A stretch of DNA of 60,646 nucleotides, from the NCBI GenBank assembly GCA_009691705.1, contig SIAR01000012.1, forward strand, positions 1-60,646, given 5' to 3'. Below, one piece after another: positions 52,536 through 60,245 of this stretch; positions within the stretch are counted from its first letter, which is position 1; each line of letters starts with the position of its first letter. The stretch comes from Phycisphaerales bacterium (GTDB taxonomy: Bacteria > Planctomycetota > Phycisphaerae > Phycisphaerales > SM1A02). The translations under genes and the position numbers were made by a program. The notes under the pieces were generated by a model. That model was not told the origin of the DNA. It ran no database searches and saw only the letters and a program-made list of their open reading frames with translations.

Positions 52536-53412
52536 CGAGATCGAGCAGTTCGAGTGTCATTGCTGAACAATCGCCGCGCGCGACTTGAATTGTTCCATCC
52601 ACTTCGTGCGCGCACTCTTGGCAGATCACTGTCATTCCCGCTGCTTTGGCCCACCACGCGCAGTGTCCCCACCAGGCCCATGTGGCGTCGAGTGCTGGTG
52701 GCATCAGCAGCATCGCATCGGCGATGGTCCAGAGTGCACTTGGCACCTCTGCCTCATCGAGTGCCACGATCCTGTGACTCATCTCGAGTCCGCGGGCAAA
52801 GCGCCGCGTCTCGCTCACCCACCGCGCCTTCGAACTCACCACCAGTGTGACATCAGCGCCTGCTAGTGCCGCGCAAGCGATCACAGCGAATGCCGCGCGC
52901 GCGTCGATGCCACTCGCCCAGTCACCTCCCGCGATCACCACCAGAGTCTCTTGCGAGATTCCCAGTGACCCGCGCATCGCGCCGCCGCACCCGTTGAGCG
53001 CCTCGCGCTGCGCCCAACCACGAGCGGCCCCTTCGCAATCAATCGCTGCGTCTGCCGGCGGCACGCGGTGTACGACCCTATCGATCGTTGGAAGCGCCTT
53101 TGCGGCGAGCGCACCGACCGCCTGACCATAAGCAATCACATGCAACGGACAGTGACCACGCCGCACCATCCACGCCCGCAATCTTCGCGCTGCGAGTCGC
53201 TCGACCCCCAGCGGCGCGGTCAACACCACAGAAAAAGGGGCGGGTAATGCGCGGGCAAACTCCGCGACGCACGATGGACCGACGGCAATGCGAAGATCAG
53301 TGCTGCTTCCAGTGACCATGGCGCCGGCGGTCCAACCAACGCCCGAGCCCGTTTGAATGAGATGCAAAGTGCCGCGGCGGGGCAGGCATGCAAGCTCGTC
53401 GCCCCCGATCAC
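52513..53412 (-). CDS. Conserved-looking protein, possibly glycosyltransferase-like
   Basis: 299 residues. I do not recognise a definite family. Alternating hydrophobic strands and helices (FSVVLTAPLGVERL, CPLHVIAYGQAVGALAA, ETLVVIAGGDWASGID, ADVTLVVSSKA, MLLMPPALD) suggest a Rossmann-type two-domain fold as in GT-B glycosyltransferases, but no nucleotide-sugar motif is clear. Start overlaps the upstream lipoprotein stop by 4 bases; last gene of the DUF2752-lipoprotein operon. Confidence 0.55.
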   Translation of the reverse strand: MIGGDELACLPRRGTLHLIQTGSGVGWTAGAMVTGSSTDLRIAVGPSCVAEFARALPAPFSVVLTAPLGVERLAARRLRAWMVRRGHCPLHVIAYGQAVGALAAKALPTIDRVVHRVPPADAAIDCEGAARGWAQREALNGCGGAMRGSLGISQETLVVIAGGDWASGIDARAAFAVIACAALAGADVTLVVSSKARWVSETRRFARGLEMSHRIVALDEAEVPSALWTIADAMLLMPPALDATWAWWGHCAWWAKAAGMTVICQECAHEVDGTIQVARGDCSAMTLELLDLVTARSAR

Positions 53413-54059
53413 TTCTTCACACCGAGTCGCCCGCCGAGTTCGCGTCGCTCATGCTCGTAAAATATTTTTGCGATGTCGCTGCCGAGCTGCTGAGCGAGTT
53501 TGTCTTCGATCTCTCGTCGTCCCGCGCTGGTCTGCAGAAGTGATGGATCGATATCGCGGATGAAACTCTGCACCGCTTCAGAACCCGCGTTTGGCCAGAG
53601 GCGCGCGCCGCTGGTGATGTCGAAGACCTTGATCAACGCGATCGCTTCAGGACCGCCCTGCTCCGATCCACCTGAGAGCACGAATTGATCGACTTCGATG
53701 AAGATTAGTTGCTCAGCACCCAGTGCTTCACCGATGCGCTGAATCGAAATTGGCTGCTTCGCCGAGTCGCTTCTGCGGGCATAGGCAACCGAATCGCGCG
53801 TCGAAATCGCCTCTGGAATAACGTCGTTCTCAAGCAGTTCTGTGGCGACCGTCTCGCCAATCTCGATGCGAAGCGCAACGCGCGACATACGATTTGACCG
53901 ATCATCCACGAGCATTGCGGTGCGCTTCGCGGGCAACTCATACGCCGCGGGAGCCTTGGGCCCACCTTGCAAGATGTAGGAGGCCGGCAGCAGGATGTTG
54001 CAGCCCGTAATGCCAGTAATCGCCGCGACCGCCAGCGTGATGGAGCGTGCGTGGTTCAT
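53409..54059 (-). CDS. Lipoprotein of unknown function
   Basis: 216 residues with a lipoprotein signal (SITLAVAAITGITGC). The mature part reads like an envelope-assembly protein: TAMLVDDRSNRM, TVATELLENDVIPEAIS, IGEALGAEQLIFIEVDQF, and a C-terminal helix KLAQQLGSDIAKIFYEHE. This DDRS/LLEN pattern recurs in the neighbouring lipoprotein gene in a different form, suggesting two related subunits. Coupled on both sides by 4-base overlaps (ATGA). Confidence 0.65.
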   Translation of the reverse strand: MNHARSITLAVAAITGITGCNILLPASYILQGGPKAPAAYELPAKRTAMLVDDRSNRMSRVALRIEIGETVATELLENDVIPEAISTRDSVAYARRSDSAKQPISIQRIGEALGAEQLIFIEVDQFVLSGGSEQGGPEAIALIKVFDITSGARLWPNAGSEAVQSFIRDIDPSLLQTSAGRREIEDKLAQQLGSDIAKIFYEHERRELGGRLGVKK

Positions 54060-54736
54060 TTGCGGCGAATTCCTCGGTCGGGGTATTTCGCTTCGATGTG
54101 GTCATAAAACAGATAAGAGACTTGATCGACAAATGTCTTCTGCAACCCGATCTCGATCTCGCGTGGACCAGCCTGCGCCTTGCCGATTCCTTCCATGTCT
54201 GGAAACTTTGAGATGATCTGAAACTCTTCCGCGTACGAGTCTGGATCAATGCCATCGCGCTCAACGATGCCGATGTTTGCGCCCGCGACGCCATCCCACA
54301 TAAAGCTGTTTCCCTCTGGATTCAGGCGATATTCGTAGACATCCACTACGACCACGCGGTCGACATCGAGTTCACTTGTCAGATCAGCCAGTGGCGTGGT
54401 CGGCCACCCTGGATTCTGATGCATCCACGAGACGGAGTAGCGCGGATCAAGCACCCGTGCCCCCCCGACATTTTTTTGGATGCTGTTGGCAACGTTGCCC
54501 ACAATGTTTGGAAGTGCCGTCGGATACTCGTAGGCCGTGCGCATGTCTGTGTGGGCGAGCACAGCGACCGATTTGTTCTCGAGTCCGCGATACTTCGCGA
54601 GCACTTCAATCTCTTTGCCCTTCTCGATGTTGGCTCCAACGGCTGAGGCGATGCCAAAGATCATGCATCCACTCATTGGAATGAGCGCAGCCAGTGCGAG
54701 CCCCGCGAGAATGCGAGCCGCTGTCATCGTCTTCAT
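54056..54736 (-). CDS. Lipoprotein of unknown function, partner of the next lipoprotein
   Basis: 226 residues. Lipobox PMSGC near residue 23. ENKSVAVLAHTDMRTAYEYP, LPNIVGNVANSIQKNV, LTSELDVDRVVVVDVYEYRL and FVDQVSYLFYDHIEA parallel the layout of the downstream lipoprotein (cofactor-free, strand followed by helix, then a 'knowing-your-partner' VVDVYEY strand), so the two may be paralogues. The ATG at 54736 overlaps the DUF2752 stop by one base (TGATG), with GAGGAG 8 bases upstream. No named family recognised. Confidence 0.65.
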   Translation of the reverse strand: MKTMTAARILAGLALAALIPMSGCMIFGIASAVGANIEKGKEIEVLAKYRGLENKSVAVLAHTDMRTAYEYPTALPNIVGNVANSIQKNVGGARVLDPRYSVSWMHQNPGWPTTPLADLTSELDVDRVVVVDVYEYRLNPEGNSFMWDGVAGANIGIVERDGIDPDSYAEEFQIISKFPDMEGIGKAQAGPREIEIGLQKTFVDQVSYLFYDHIEAKYPDRGIRRK

Positions 54737-55209
54737 CAGATCACTCCTCGAAAAACTAAGATCTTGTAGCCCCACGAGAGCAAGAGCGCGCCTCCGAGCA
54801 ACCACCATCCGGCTGGTTGCAGCGACTTTGCGACCACCCCCACGAGTTGCGATCCTGTGACCGCTGCGTATCCGGTGACGACCACGAGGGCTGCCGTCGC
54901 GATGGCGAGCAGGAATCCCAGTGGTTGGGTGCGAAGTGAATCGATCAATCGACCATCGGCGGCCAGTGCGAACGCTGTGGTCATGCCACAACTAGGGCAC
55001 GGAATCGCCAGAGTCGTGATCCACGTGCAAACTGGAATTCCTAGTTGGGTGTGCGTTCCAACTCCAGCCGCTGCCGGCTGCAACCACGCCGCAACGGCGA
55101 GCAATCCAAGCGCGCCGATGGCAAGCAGCGACACGCGAACTCGCGCTGCGAGTGTGAGCCGCGCTGCTTGCGCTGCGCGAGCAATGGGTGAAATCGCCTC
55201 GACCTGCAT
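54736..55209 (-). CDS. DUF2752 membrane protein
   Basis: 157 residues with three or four transmembrane segments (VSLLAIGALGLLAVAAWL, LGFLLAIATAALVVVTGYAAV, WWLLGGALLLSWGYKI). The family motif CPSCGMTTAF, with two cysteines near the membrane face, is intact. Function of DUF2752 is unknown. First gene of the operon with the two lipoproteins and the glycosyltransferase-like protein; TAGTAT lies 9 bases before the ATG. Divergent from the membrane dipeptidase. Confidence 0.88.
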   Translation of the reverse strand: MQVEAISPIARAAQAARLTLAARVRVSLLAIGALGLLAVAAWLQPAAAGVGTHTQLGIPVCTWITTLAIPCPSCGMTTAFALAADGRLIDSLRTQPLGFLLAIATAALVVVTGYAAVTGSQLVGVVAKSLQPAGWWLLGGALLLSWGYKILVFRGVI

Positions 55210-55218
55210 GGGGGATGG

Positions 55219-55224
55219 ATACTA
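55219..55224 (-). promoter_or_regulatory. -10-like hexamer for the DUF2752 operon
   Basis: TAGTAT on the minus strand, 9 bases before the ATG at 55209. Confidence 0.45.
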
Positions 55225-55246
55225 ATCGACGAGACCATCCTGCGAC

Positions 55247-55252
55247 TAGTCT
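55247..55252 (+). promoter_or_regulatory. -10-like hexamer for the membrane dipeptidase
   Basis: TAGTCT, then GCGACC, then the ATG at 55259 (6 bases). Confidence 0.5.
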
Positions 55253-55258
55253 GCGACC

Positions 55259-56257
55259 ATGACACTTGATTGGGTTGATGGACACCTCGATCTTGCCTAT
55301 ATCGCGATGCGCAGTGGCGATATCCGCGCAGATTCGAGCGATTATGCACTGCGCTGCGTGAGCATTCCGGCGCTGGTACGAGGCAGTGTGCGCGTTGTCG
55401 CAGCGACCATTTTTGTCGAGCGCGGCGCTGATGCCGCATCGCAAGCGTGGGGATACAGCGATGAGAGCGACTGGATCGGCGCGAATCGTGCCGCTGAACT
55501 GCAGATGAGTTTTTACGAGCAACTTGAGTCGCAGGGGCTCGTGCGCATCGTGCGAACGCGCAGTGATCTACTCGATACGAGCGCTGCTCATCTGCCACGC
55601 TTGATCATCTTGATGGAGGGAGCTGATCCGATTCGCGATGCCAGTGATGCCGGCCGCTGGCATGCGCGCGGCGTGCGGATAGTTGGGCTCACCTGGGCGC
55701 TCGGCAGTCGATTTGCCGGTGGAAATCAAACTGGAGGTCGACTCACCGCCGCTGGGATCGATCTCGTTGCCGCACTCGATTCACTGAACATAGTGCACGA
55801 TGCGAGTCATCTCAGCGATGCGTCATTTGAAGACCTCGTCGCAAACACACGCCGAGTGATTGTCGCCTCACATTCAAACGCGCGCGCGTTGATGACGACA
55901 AACGAACGACATATCACCGACGATCAGGTCAGAGAGATCGCCCATCGCGGCGGCGTTGTAGGGCTCAATCTCTATGGACGGTTTCTCGCCGTTGATCGCG
56001 CGCCACAGCTCGCGGATGCGATCAATCACGTGCAGCACGTCACAGCGATCGCAGGGTCGCACGCTGTCTGCGCGCTCGGTTCTGACCTCGATGGTGGATT
56101 CCTTCCTGAGTTTGCGCCGCCTGAAGTGCGCGGGTGCGAGCATTATCACGTGCTCACCGATGCGCTTGCTGCGCGTGGATGGACTGACGATGCCTGTGCG
56201 AGCTTCGCAGGCAAGAACTGGATGCGCGTCTTTGAAAGTGCGCTCGGCGACGGGTGA
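55259..56257 (+). CDS. Membrane dipeptidase-like enzyme (peptidase M19)
   Basis: 332 residues of the renal-dipeptidase/amidohydrolase superfamily. Zinc ligands: HxD in VDGHLDLAY, Glu in ILMEGADPI, His in IVHDASHLSD, His in IVASHSNARAL, Asp in CALGSDLDGG. No signal peptide, so the bacterial protein is probably cytoplasmic. Hydrolyses dipeptides, often with D-residues. TAGTCT 6 bases before the ATG. Ends 6 bases before the convergent unknown gene. Confidence 0.9.
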   Translation: MTLDWVDGHLDLAYIAMRSGDIRADSSDYALRCVSIPALVRGSVRVVAATIFVERGADAASQAWGYSDESDWIGANRAAELQMSFYEQLESQGLVRIVRTRSDLLDTSAAHLPRLIILMEGADPIRDASDAGRWHARGVRIVGLTWALGSRFAGGNQTGGRLTAAGIDLVAALDSLNIVHDASHLSDASFEDLVANTRRVIVASHSNARALMTTNERHITDDQVREIAHRGGVVGLNLYGRFLAVDRAPQLADAINHVQHVTAIAGSHAVCALGSDLDGGFLPEFAPPEVRGCEHYHVLTDALAARGWTDDACASFAGKNWMRVFESALGDG

Positions 56258-56263
56258 ACTCTC

Positions 56264-57445
56264 TCAGAGTCCCGCGCTGGTCGAGTCATTGAGATCTATT
56301 CGCTGCCGGACGATTGACGATCCCACTGTCACTTCGATGCGGGCGTGCAAGAGCACGCCAGTTCGGTGCAGCAGTGCGCCATCGCGCGCGTCATCGAGCA
56401 ATAGATGTTCAATGATGTGCGGTGGATTCGCCCGCAATCGCGGGCATGCCGCAACAATCAGCGCCCAGTTGGCGCGCGCCCAGGCGGACGCCACGCGCAG
56501 AGTGTTCGCCGCGTTTCCTGATTGAATCAGATGCAATGCTCCCGCATCATCGCGTGCAAGATGCACCAGCGGCGCATCGGGACAGTTGAAAGGAAGCGCC
56601 ACGAAGTGTGCGAAAAACTCTGGCACGATCGACGATGAGGGCTGCGGCAGCGCCGCGGGCGCAGGCGCAGGCGCTGGCGCGACTGGCGCTGGCGCGACTG
56701 GCGCTGAAGCGAAACGGCTCTGGCTTCCGCTCATGGCCATCGCGACGAACTCAGTCGCAGCAGAGAGGTCGAGCGCACTCAACATTCCAAGGGGGACCGC
56801 ACCAGTAGATTCGACGCGGTCGACACGCGGCGCGTGTGCTGTCAAGGCGAGTTGCAGGCCATACGAGCGTTCGGATGCCCAGGCAATCAGTGCATCGGTT
56901 GCGCTTTGCGCTGCTTCGTGGGGCGATCCAACGAATACGAGACCGATCGGTGGAGTCGCGACTCCTAACGTGCTCGCGGCTTGCACGATCGACTCGATCA
57001 ATCGTCGCGCAGCGGCAATCGCGGTCTCATCGGTGCCACTCATCAGGGTGAGCGCGCATCCACACTGCACGAGTTCAGCACTACTGCAGCGCGAATCGAC
57101 GCAGACAATCCACGCGCGTGCGAATGCGCTGGCGCGTTCAAGCCACGCGCTGCCATCGAGTGGCATGGCACGCCCTTGCGCCCGGTAAATCTCAGCGCGA
57201 CTCGCCGCGCCATCGAGTCGAACGAGTGCCACCGCACCCACTGAACGCGCAAGTTGATCGGCGTACTGCGCGATCCAGATTCCAGCGAGCGTTGGCACAT
57301 TGGCGACGACCAACACCCCTGGCATTTCTTGGGCGCGAGATGCTGGGCGGCCGCGCGAGGGGTTGCTCGAAGACGCGCCCCCCGAAGACGAACCGCCTAG
57401 AAATGCTGTTGTCAGTCCTTCATAGTCGTCGGCGGCTCGGCTCAT
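56264..57445 (-). CDS. Unknown protein next to ParA, with Ala/Pro linker
   Basis: 393 residues. The N-terminal half (GVLVVANVPTLAGIWIAQYAD, WIVCVDSRCSSAELVQCG, PIGLVFVGSPHEAA) looks like a nucleotide-binding-type alpha/beta domain lacking a P-loop. A low-complexity PVAPAPVAPAPAPAPA linker (near residues 255-275) separates a C-terminal domain (DAPLVHLARDDAGALHLIQS, EHLLLDDARDGALLHRTGV). It follows parA with TAAGAT, sharing the parA stop. Not recognised as a named family; a partner of ParA is a reasonable guess. Confidence 0.6.
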   Translation of the reverse strand: MSRAADDYEGLTTAFLGGSSSGGASSSNPSRGRPASRAQEMPGVLVVANVPTLAGIWIAQYADQLARSVGAVALVRLDGAASRAEIYRAQGRAMPLDGSAWLERASAFARAWIVCVDSRCSSAELVQCGCALTLMSGTDETAIAAARRLIESIVQAASTLGVATPPIGLVFVGSPHEAAQSATDALIAWASERSYGLQLALTAHAPRVDRVESTGAVPLGMLSALDLSAATEFVAMAMSGSQSRFASAPVAPAPVAPAPAPAPAALPQPSSSIVPEFFAHFVALPFNCPDAPLVHLARDDAGALHLIQSGNAANTLRVASAWARANWALIVAACPRLRANPPHIIEHLLLDDARDGALLHRTGVLLHARIEVTVGSSIVRQRIDLNDSTSAGL

Positions 57446-57451
57446 CGTTTG

Positions 57452-57457
57452 ATCTTA
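57452..57457 (-). promoter_or_regulatory. -10-like hexamer built on the parA stop codon
   Basis: TAAGAT on the minus strand: its TAA is the parA stop, and the ATG at 57445 follows after 6 bases (CAAACG). Confidence 0.45.
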
Positions 57458-58441
57458 TCTCGCAGCACGCAGTCGCTCAGCCAATTCGGCGAGACGATTC
57501 TCTGCGGTTGGCGATTGCGCTTGGTTGACCGAAAGTGTCTCGACTTCAATCAGCGGCGGATCGACTGTGCGCGTGTTTGTGCGCGGCGCGGCGAGCTTGG
57601 CCATGAGCGGTGCATCAGGATTTGTGCGGTCCGTCCCAGCCGAGACCCCTTCACTTCGCTGCGCCTCAACCGGATTCGTGATCAACCACTCGGCGAGCCA
57701 CTCGAAGTCGCGGCGCGCCTCGGATGTTGGCGCGTACTCAGTAATCGCCTGCCCGAATCCCGCCGCTTCGCGCAGCACATCATGCTCCCGAATCATCGCA
57801 GGAATCACGGTGTTTCCAAATGTGCGATCGATCGCGGTGAGAATGTGCTGGGAACTCGGCGAGTCTTTGCGCACCAGCGTCGGGAGCACGCGAATGGCAA
57901 TGGCGCGCTGCAATCGATCGGCGACTGCGCGAATCGTGGCCACCTGCCGTTCGGCAGCACGCAACGCGAAGTATCCAGTTTCGATGGGAATCAGCGCCTC
58001 GTCACAAGCACGCAGCGCATTGAAGACCAGCAGTCCGATGTGCGGAGGGCAGTCAATGATGCACCACTCAAAGCGGGGAGCGACCCGGTCGAGTATTGCG
58101 CTCAATCTTCGGTCGCGGTCATGCGCCTCAGCGAGTGGACCACCTGGCGCCTCGAAGGCTGCGAGCCGAATGGTGCATGGCGCAAGCACCAAGTTCGCCG
58201 CGGGCTCCCAGAAAAGTCCATCGTCGAGCAGCGCCGTACCGCTTCCCTGTTGCATCGCATCTTCGATGCCCTTCTCAATTCGAGCAGGGGCGATGCCAAG
58301 CGCGAGTCCGCAGTGTCCCTGTGGATCGAGGTCGACGAGCAGTGTGCGCTGCTTGCGGGCGGCGAGCACTGCGGCGAGGTGTACAGCGGTTGTTGTCTTA
58401 CCACTTCCACCTTTCTGATTGACAACGGCGATCACACGCAT
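57455..58441 (-). CDS. ParA/Soj-family ATPase with C-terminal extension
   Basis: 328 residues. MRVIAVVNQKGGSGKTTT holds the deviant Walker A; LLVDLDPQGHCGLALG and CIIDCPPHIGLLVFNAL follow. After about residue 255 comes a 70-residue extension ending in a predicted helix (ENRLAELAERLRAAR). No ParB or centromere-like repeat is nearby, so it may position something other than the chromosome. Start at 58441 was chosen over a GTG at 58489; it is 59 bases from the aroB stop. Confidence 0.9.
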   Translation of the reverse strand: MRVIAVVNQKGGSGKTTTAVHLAAVLAARKQRTLLVDLDPQGHCGLALGIAPARIEKGIEDAMQQGSGTALLDDGLFWEPAANLVLAPCTIRLAAFEAPGGPLAEAHDRDRRLSAILDRVAPRFEWCIIDCPPHIGLLVFNALRACDEALIPIETGYFALRAAERQVATIRAVADRLQRAIAIRVLPTLVRKDSPSSQHILTAIDRTFGNTVIPAMIREHDVLREAAGFGQAITEYAPTSEARRDFEWLAEWLITNPVEAQRSEGVSAGTDRTNPDAPLMAKLAAPRTNTRTVDPPLIEVETLSVNQAQSPTAENRLAELAERLRAAR

Positions 58442-58500
58442 GGTGCTCGTAGATCGACCAATTAAGGACGATTCCTTGAAGCGGCGCACGACTCTCGGTC

Positions 58501-59628
58501 TTAGTCGGTTGCGCCGATTGCCGCGAAGCCGACACGCAAGAGATCGGTCGGCGCCCCCCGCACGATGTGCGCCGTGCCATCCCCTGTGGGCAGGATCAGC
58601 GTCAGTGACATTCCGACCCGTTTCTTGTCAAATCCAGCGGCTTTTTCAAGCATTTCTATCGGGATCGCCCGTGGCAATCGCACTGCGAAGCCGAGCGCCG
58701 CAACCCGCGCCACCACCCCCCGCGCCTGCGCGATGGTCATGCGACCCGACGCCGCCGACGCGAATGCAGCTGCGATGAGACCCAGCGCGACCGCTTCTCC
58801 ATGCAAGACCTCGGCCGAGAAATGGGATTCAATTGCGTGCGCAAAGGTGTGACCGAAGTTGAGCAGCATTCGCTCCCCTTGCTCGCGCGGATCGCGCGCC
58901 ACGATCGCCAACTTCACCGCCGCGCTTCGTGCCACGAGATCGATGAGCCGCCACTGATCACCCGCCTCAGCACTCATGTAGGAGGCGCTCACCCCACCGA
59001 GGAGTGGCTCGATCGATGGATCTCCGATCATCGCGTGTTTGAGACACTCTGCGAGCCCCGAACGAAACTCGCGCTCAGGCAAAGTTGCGAGCGAAGCGAC
59101 ATCGCAAATCACTGCCGATGGTGGCCAGAAGGCTCCCGCGAGGTTCTTGCCAAGTGTGCCACCCGCAAGTGCAAGATTCACGCCGGTCTTTCCCCCCAGC
59201 GCCGCATCAACCATTCCAAGGAGTGTCGTGGGAACGGCGATCCAGGGAATGCCCCGCAGGTACGTGGCTGCTGCGAATCCCCCGAGGTCTGTGACGATGC
59301 CTCCACCAACCGCGACGATGAGACTCTTGCGATCGAGTTTCGCACTCACCGCACTATCCATGATCTGCTGCCAACTTGCAATCGACTTGCTCGCCTCGCT
59401 TGCGGGCAGGGGAATGCGCGTCACGGCAACACCAGCTGCCGCGAACGAGTGCGCGACTGCCTCGCCCCACGTGGCATCAATCGACGCATCGCTAACGATG
59501 AGGACGTGGGTTGGATCAACGCCTCCGATCGCCGTGCGCGCGCGCAAAGCGATCGACGAGAGAATTCCACTGCCGATAGCAACCGTTGCGCGTGACTCAC
59601 CAACAGACTGCACGAGTTCGCGCGTCAT
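58501..59628 (-). CDS. aroB: 3-dehydroquinate synthase
   Basis: Second shikimate pathway enzyme. 375 residues. NAD-binding GGGIVTDLGGFAAATYLRGI, PTTLLGMVDAALGGKTGVNL and metal ligands in GLAECLKHAMI, NFGHTFAHAIES and HGEAVALGL are intact. The ATG at 59628 overlaps the upstream stop by 4 bases; family length is 350-370. Confidence 0.96.
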   Translation of the reverse strand: MTRELVQSVGESRATVAIGSGILSSIALRARTAIGGVDPTHVLIVSDASIDATWGEAVAHSFAAAGVAVTRIPLPASEASKSIASWQQIMDSAVSAKLDRKSLIVAVGGGIVTDLGGFAAATYLRGIPWIAVPTTLLGMVDAALGGKTGVNLALAGGTLGKNLAGAFWPPSAVICDVASLATLPEREFRSGLAECLKHAMIGDPSIEPLLGGVSASYMSAEAGDQWRLIDLVARSAAVKLAIVARDPREQGERMLLNFGHTFAHAIESHFSAEVLHGEAVALGLIAAAFASAASGRMTIAQARGVVARVAALGFAVRLPRAIPIEMLEKAAGFDKKRVGMSLTLILPTGDGTAHIVRGAPTDLLRVGFAAIGATD

Positions 59629-60233
59629 GGGTGATTCTCTAGCGCCCGCGCCCGCTCTGCGACGGCATGGATCTGGCTCATGCCACGCGACGTTGCACGC
59701 TTCGACAGCACACGCACAAACATCCATCCCGCGATTAGAACAACGACGCCGGCGATGGCGATGAATTCCACAGGAATTTCCCGCGGCGTCGCGCGCGCCT
59801 CTGGATGCAGTGCCTGTGCCGCAGCGCGCTCGAGTGGTCGCGCGATGACAGCCGGGTATTCCTGCAACACTCCGGCGCGGTTGATCAGCCGAATTGTTCC
59901 TGCGTCTCGCCCCAAGAGCGAGACGAATGTCCCCACTGAGTACTGCTGATTCGTCATCACGTAAACGGCGATTGGATCGCCCGCGGTCGTACGCACGAAC
60001 CACTCTTCTCCATCAGGATGCACTGCGCCCAGCGGCGTGCGTTGTTCGAGGCGGCCAGTGACCTGCACCCAAGAACCCTCAGGAATCTTCGCCCAATCTG
60101 GACGCGTGATCACGGGAACACCTGCTACGTAATCGCTAGTGAACGACCCCGCAGGCGCAGCGGAAGAGACCGCGCTCCAAGTCGTTTCGAAATTTTCGCT
60201 CGGCCAATCGGCAGTGGCTTGGGCTGAAGTCAC
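59625..60233 (-). CDS. Membrane-anchored protein of unknown function
   Basis: 202 residues. A hydrophilic OB-like N-terminal part (TRPDWAKIPEGSWVQVTGRL, DPIAVYVMTNQ, TFVSLLGRDAGTIRL) and one C-terminal transmembrane segment (FIAIAGVVVLIAGWMFVRVL) followed by a short basic tail. No family recognised. GTG start at 60233; TAAAGT, sharing the upstream stop, is 6 bases before it. Coupled to aroB by ATGA. Confidence 0.65.
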   Translation of the reverse strand: MTSAQATADWPSENFETTWSAVSSAAPAGSFTSDYVAGVPVITRPDWAKIPEGSWVQVTGRLEQRTPLGAVHPDGEEWFVRTTAGDPIAVYVMTNQQYSVGTFVSLLGRDAGTIRLINRAGVLQEYPAVIARPLERAAAQALHPEARATPREIPVEFIAIAGVVVLIAGWMFVRVLSKRATSRGMSQIHAVAERARALENHP

Positions 60234-60239
60234 TCAGGC

Positions 60240-60245
60240 ACTTTA
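60240..60245 (-). promoter_or_regulatory. -10-like hexamer built on the dockerin-protein stop codon
   Basis: TAAAGT on the minus strand: its TAA is the upstream stop, and the GTG at 60233 follows after 6 bases (GCCTGA). Confidence 0.4.

Noticed and set aside
56650-56712. Tandem GGCGCTGGCGCGACT-like DNA repeats as a mobile or regulatory element
   Set aside because: They encode the Ala/Pro linker of the unknown protein and are explained by low-complexity coding sequence.
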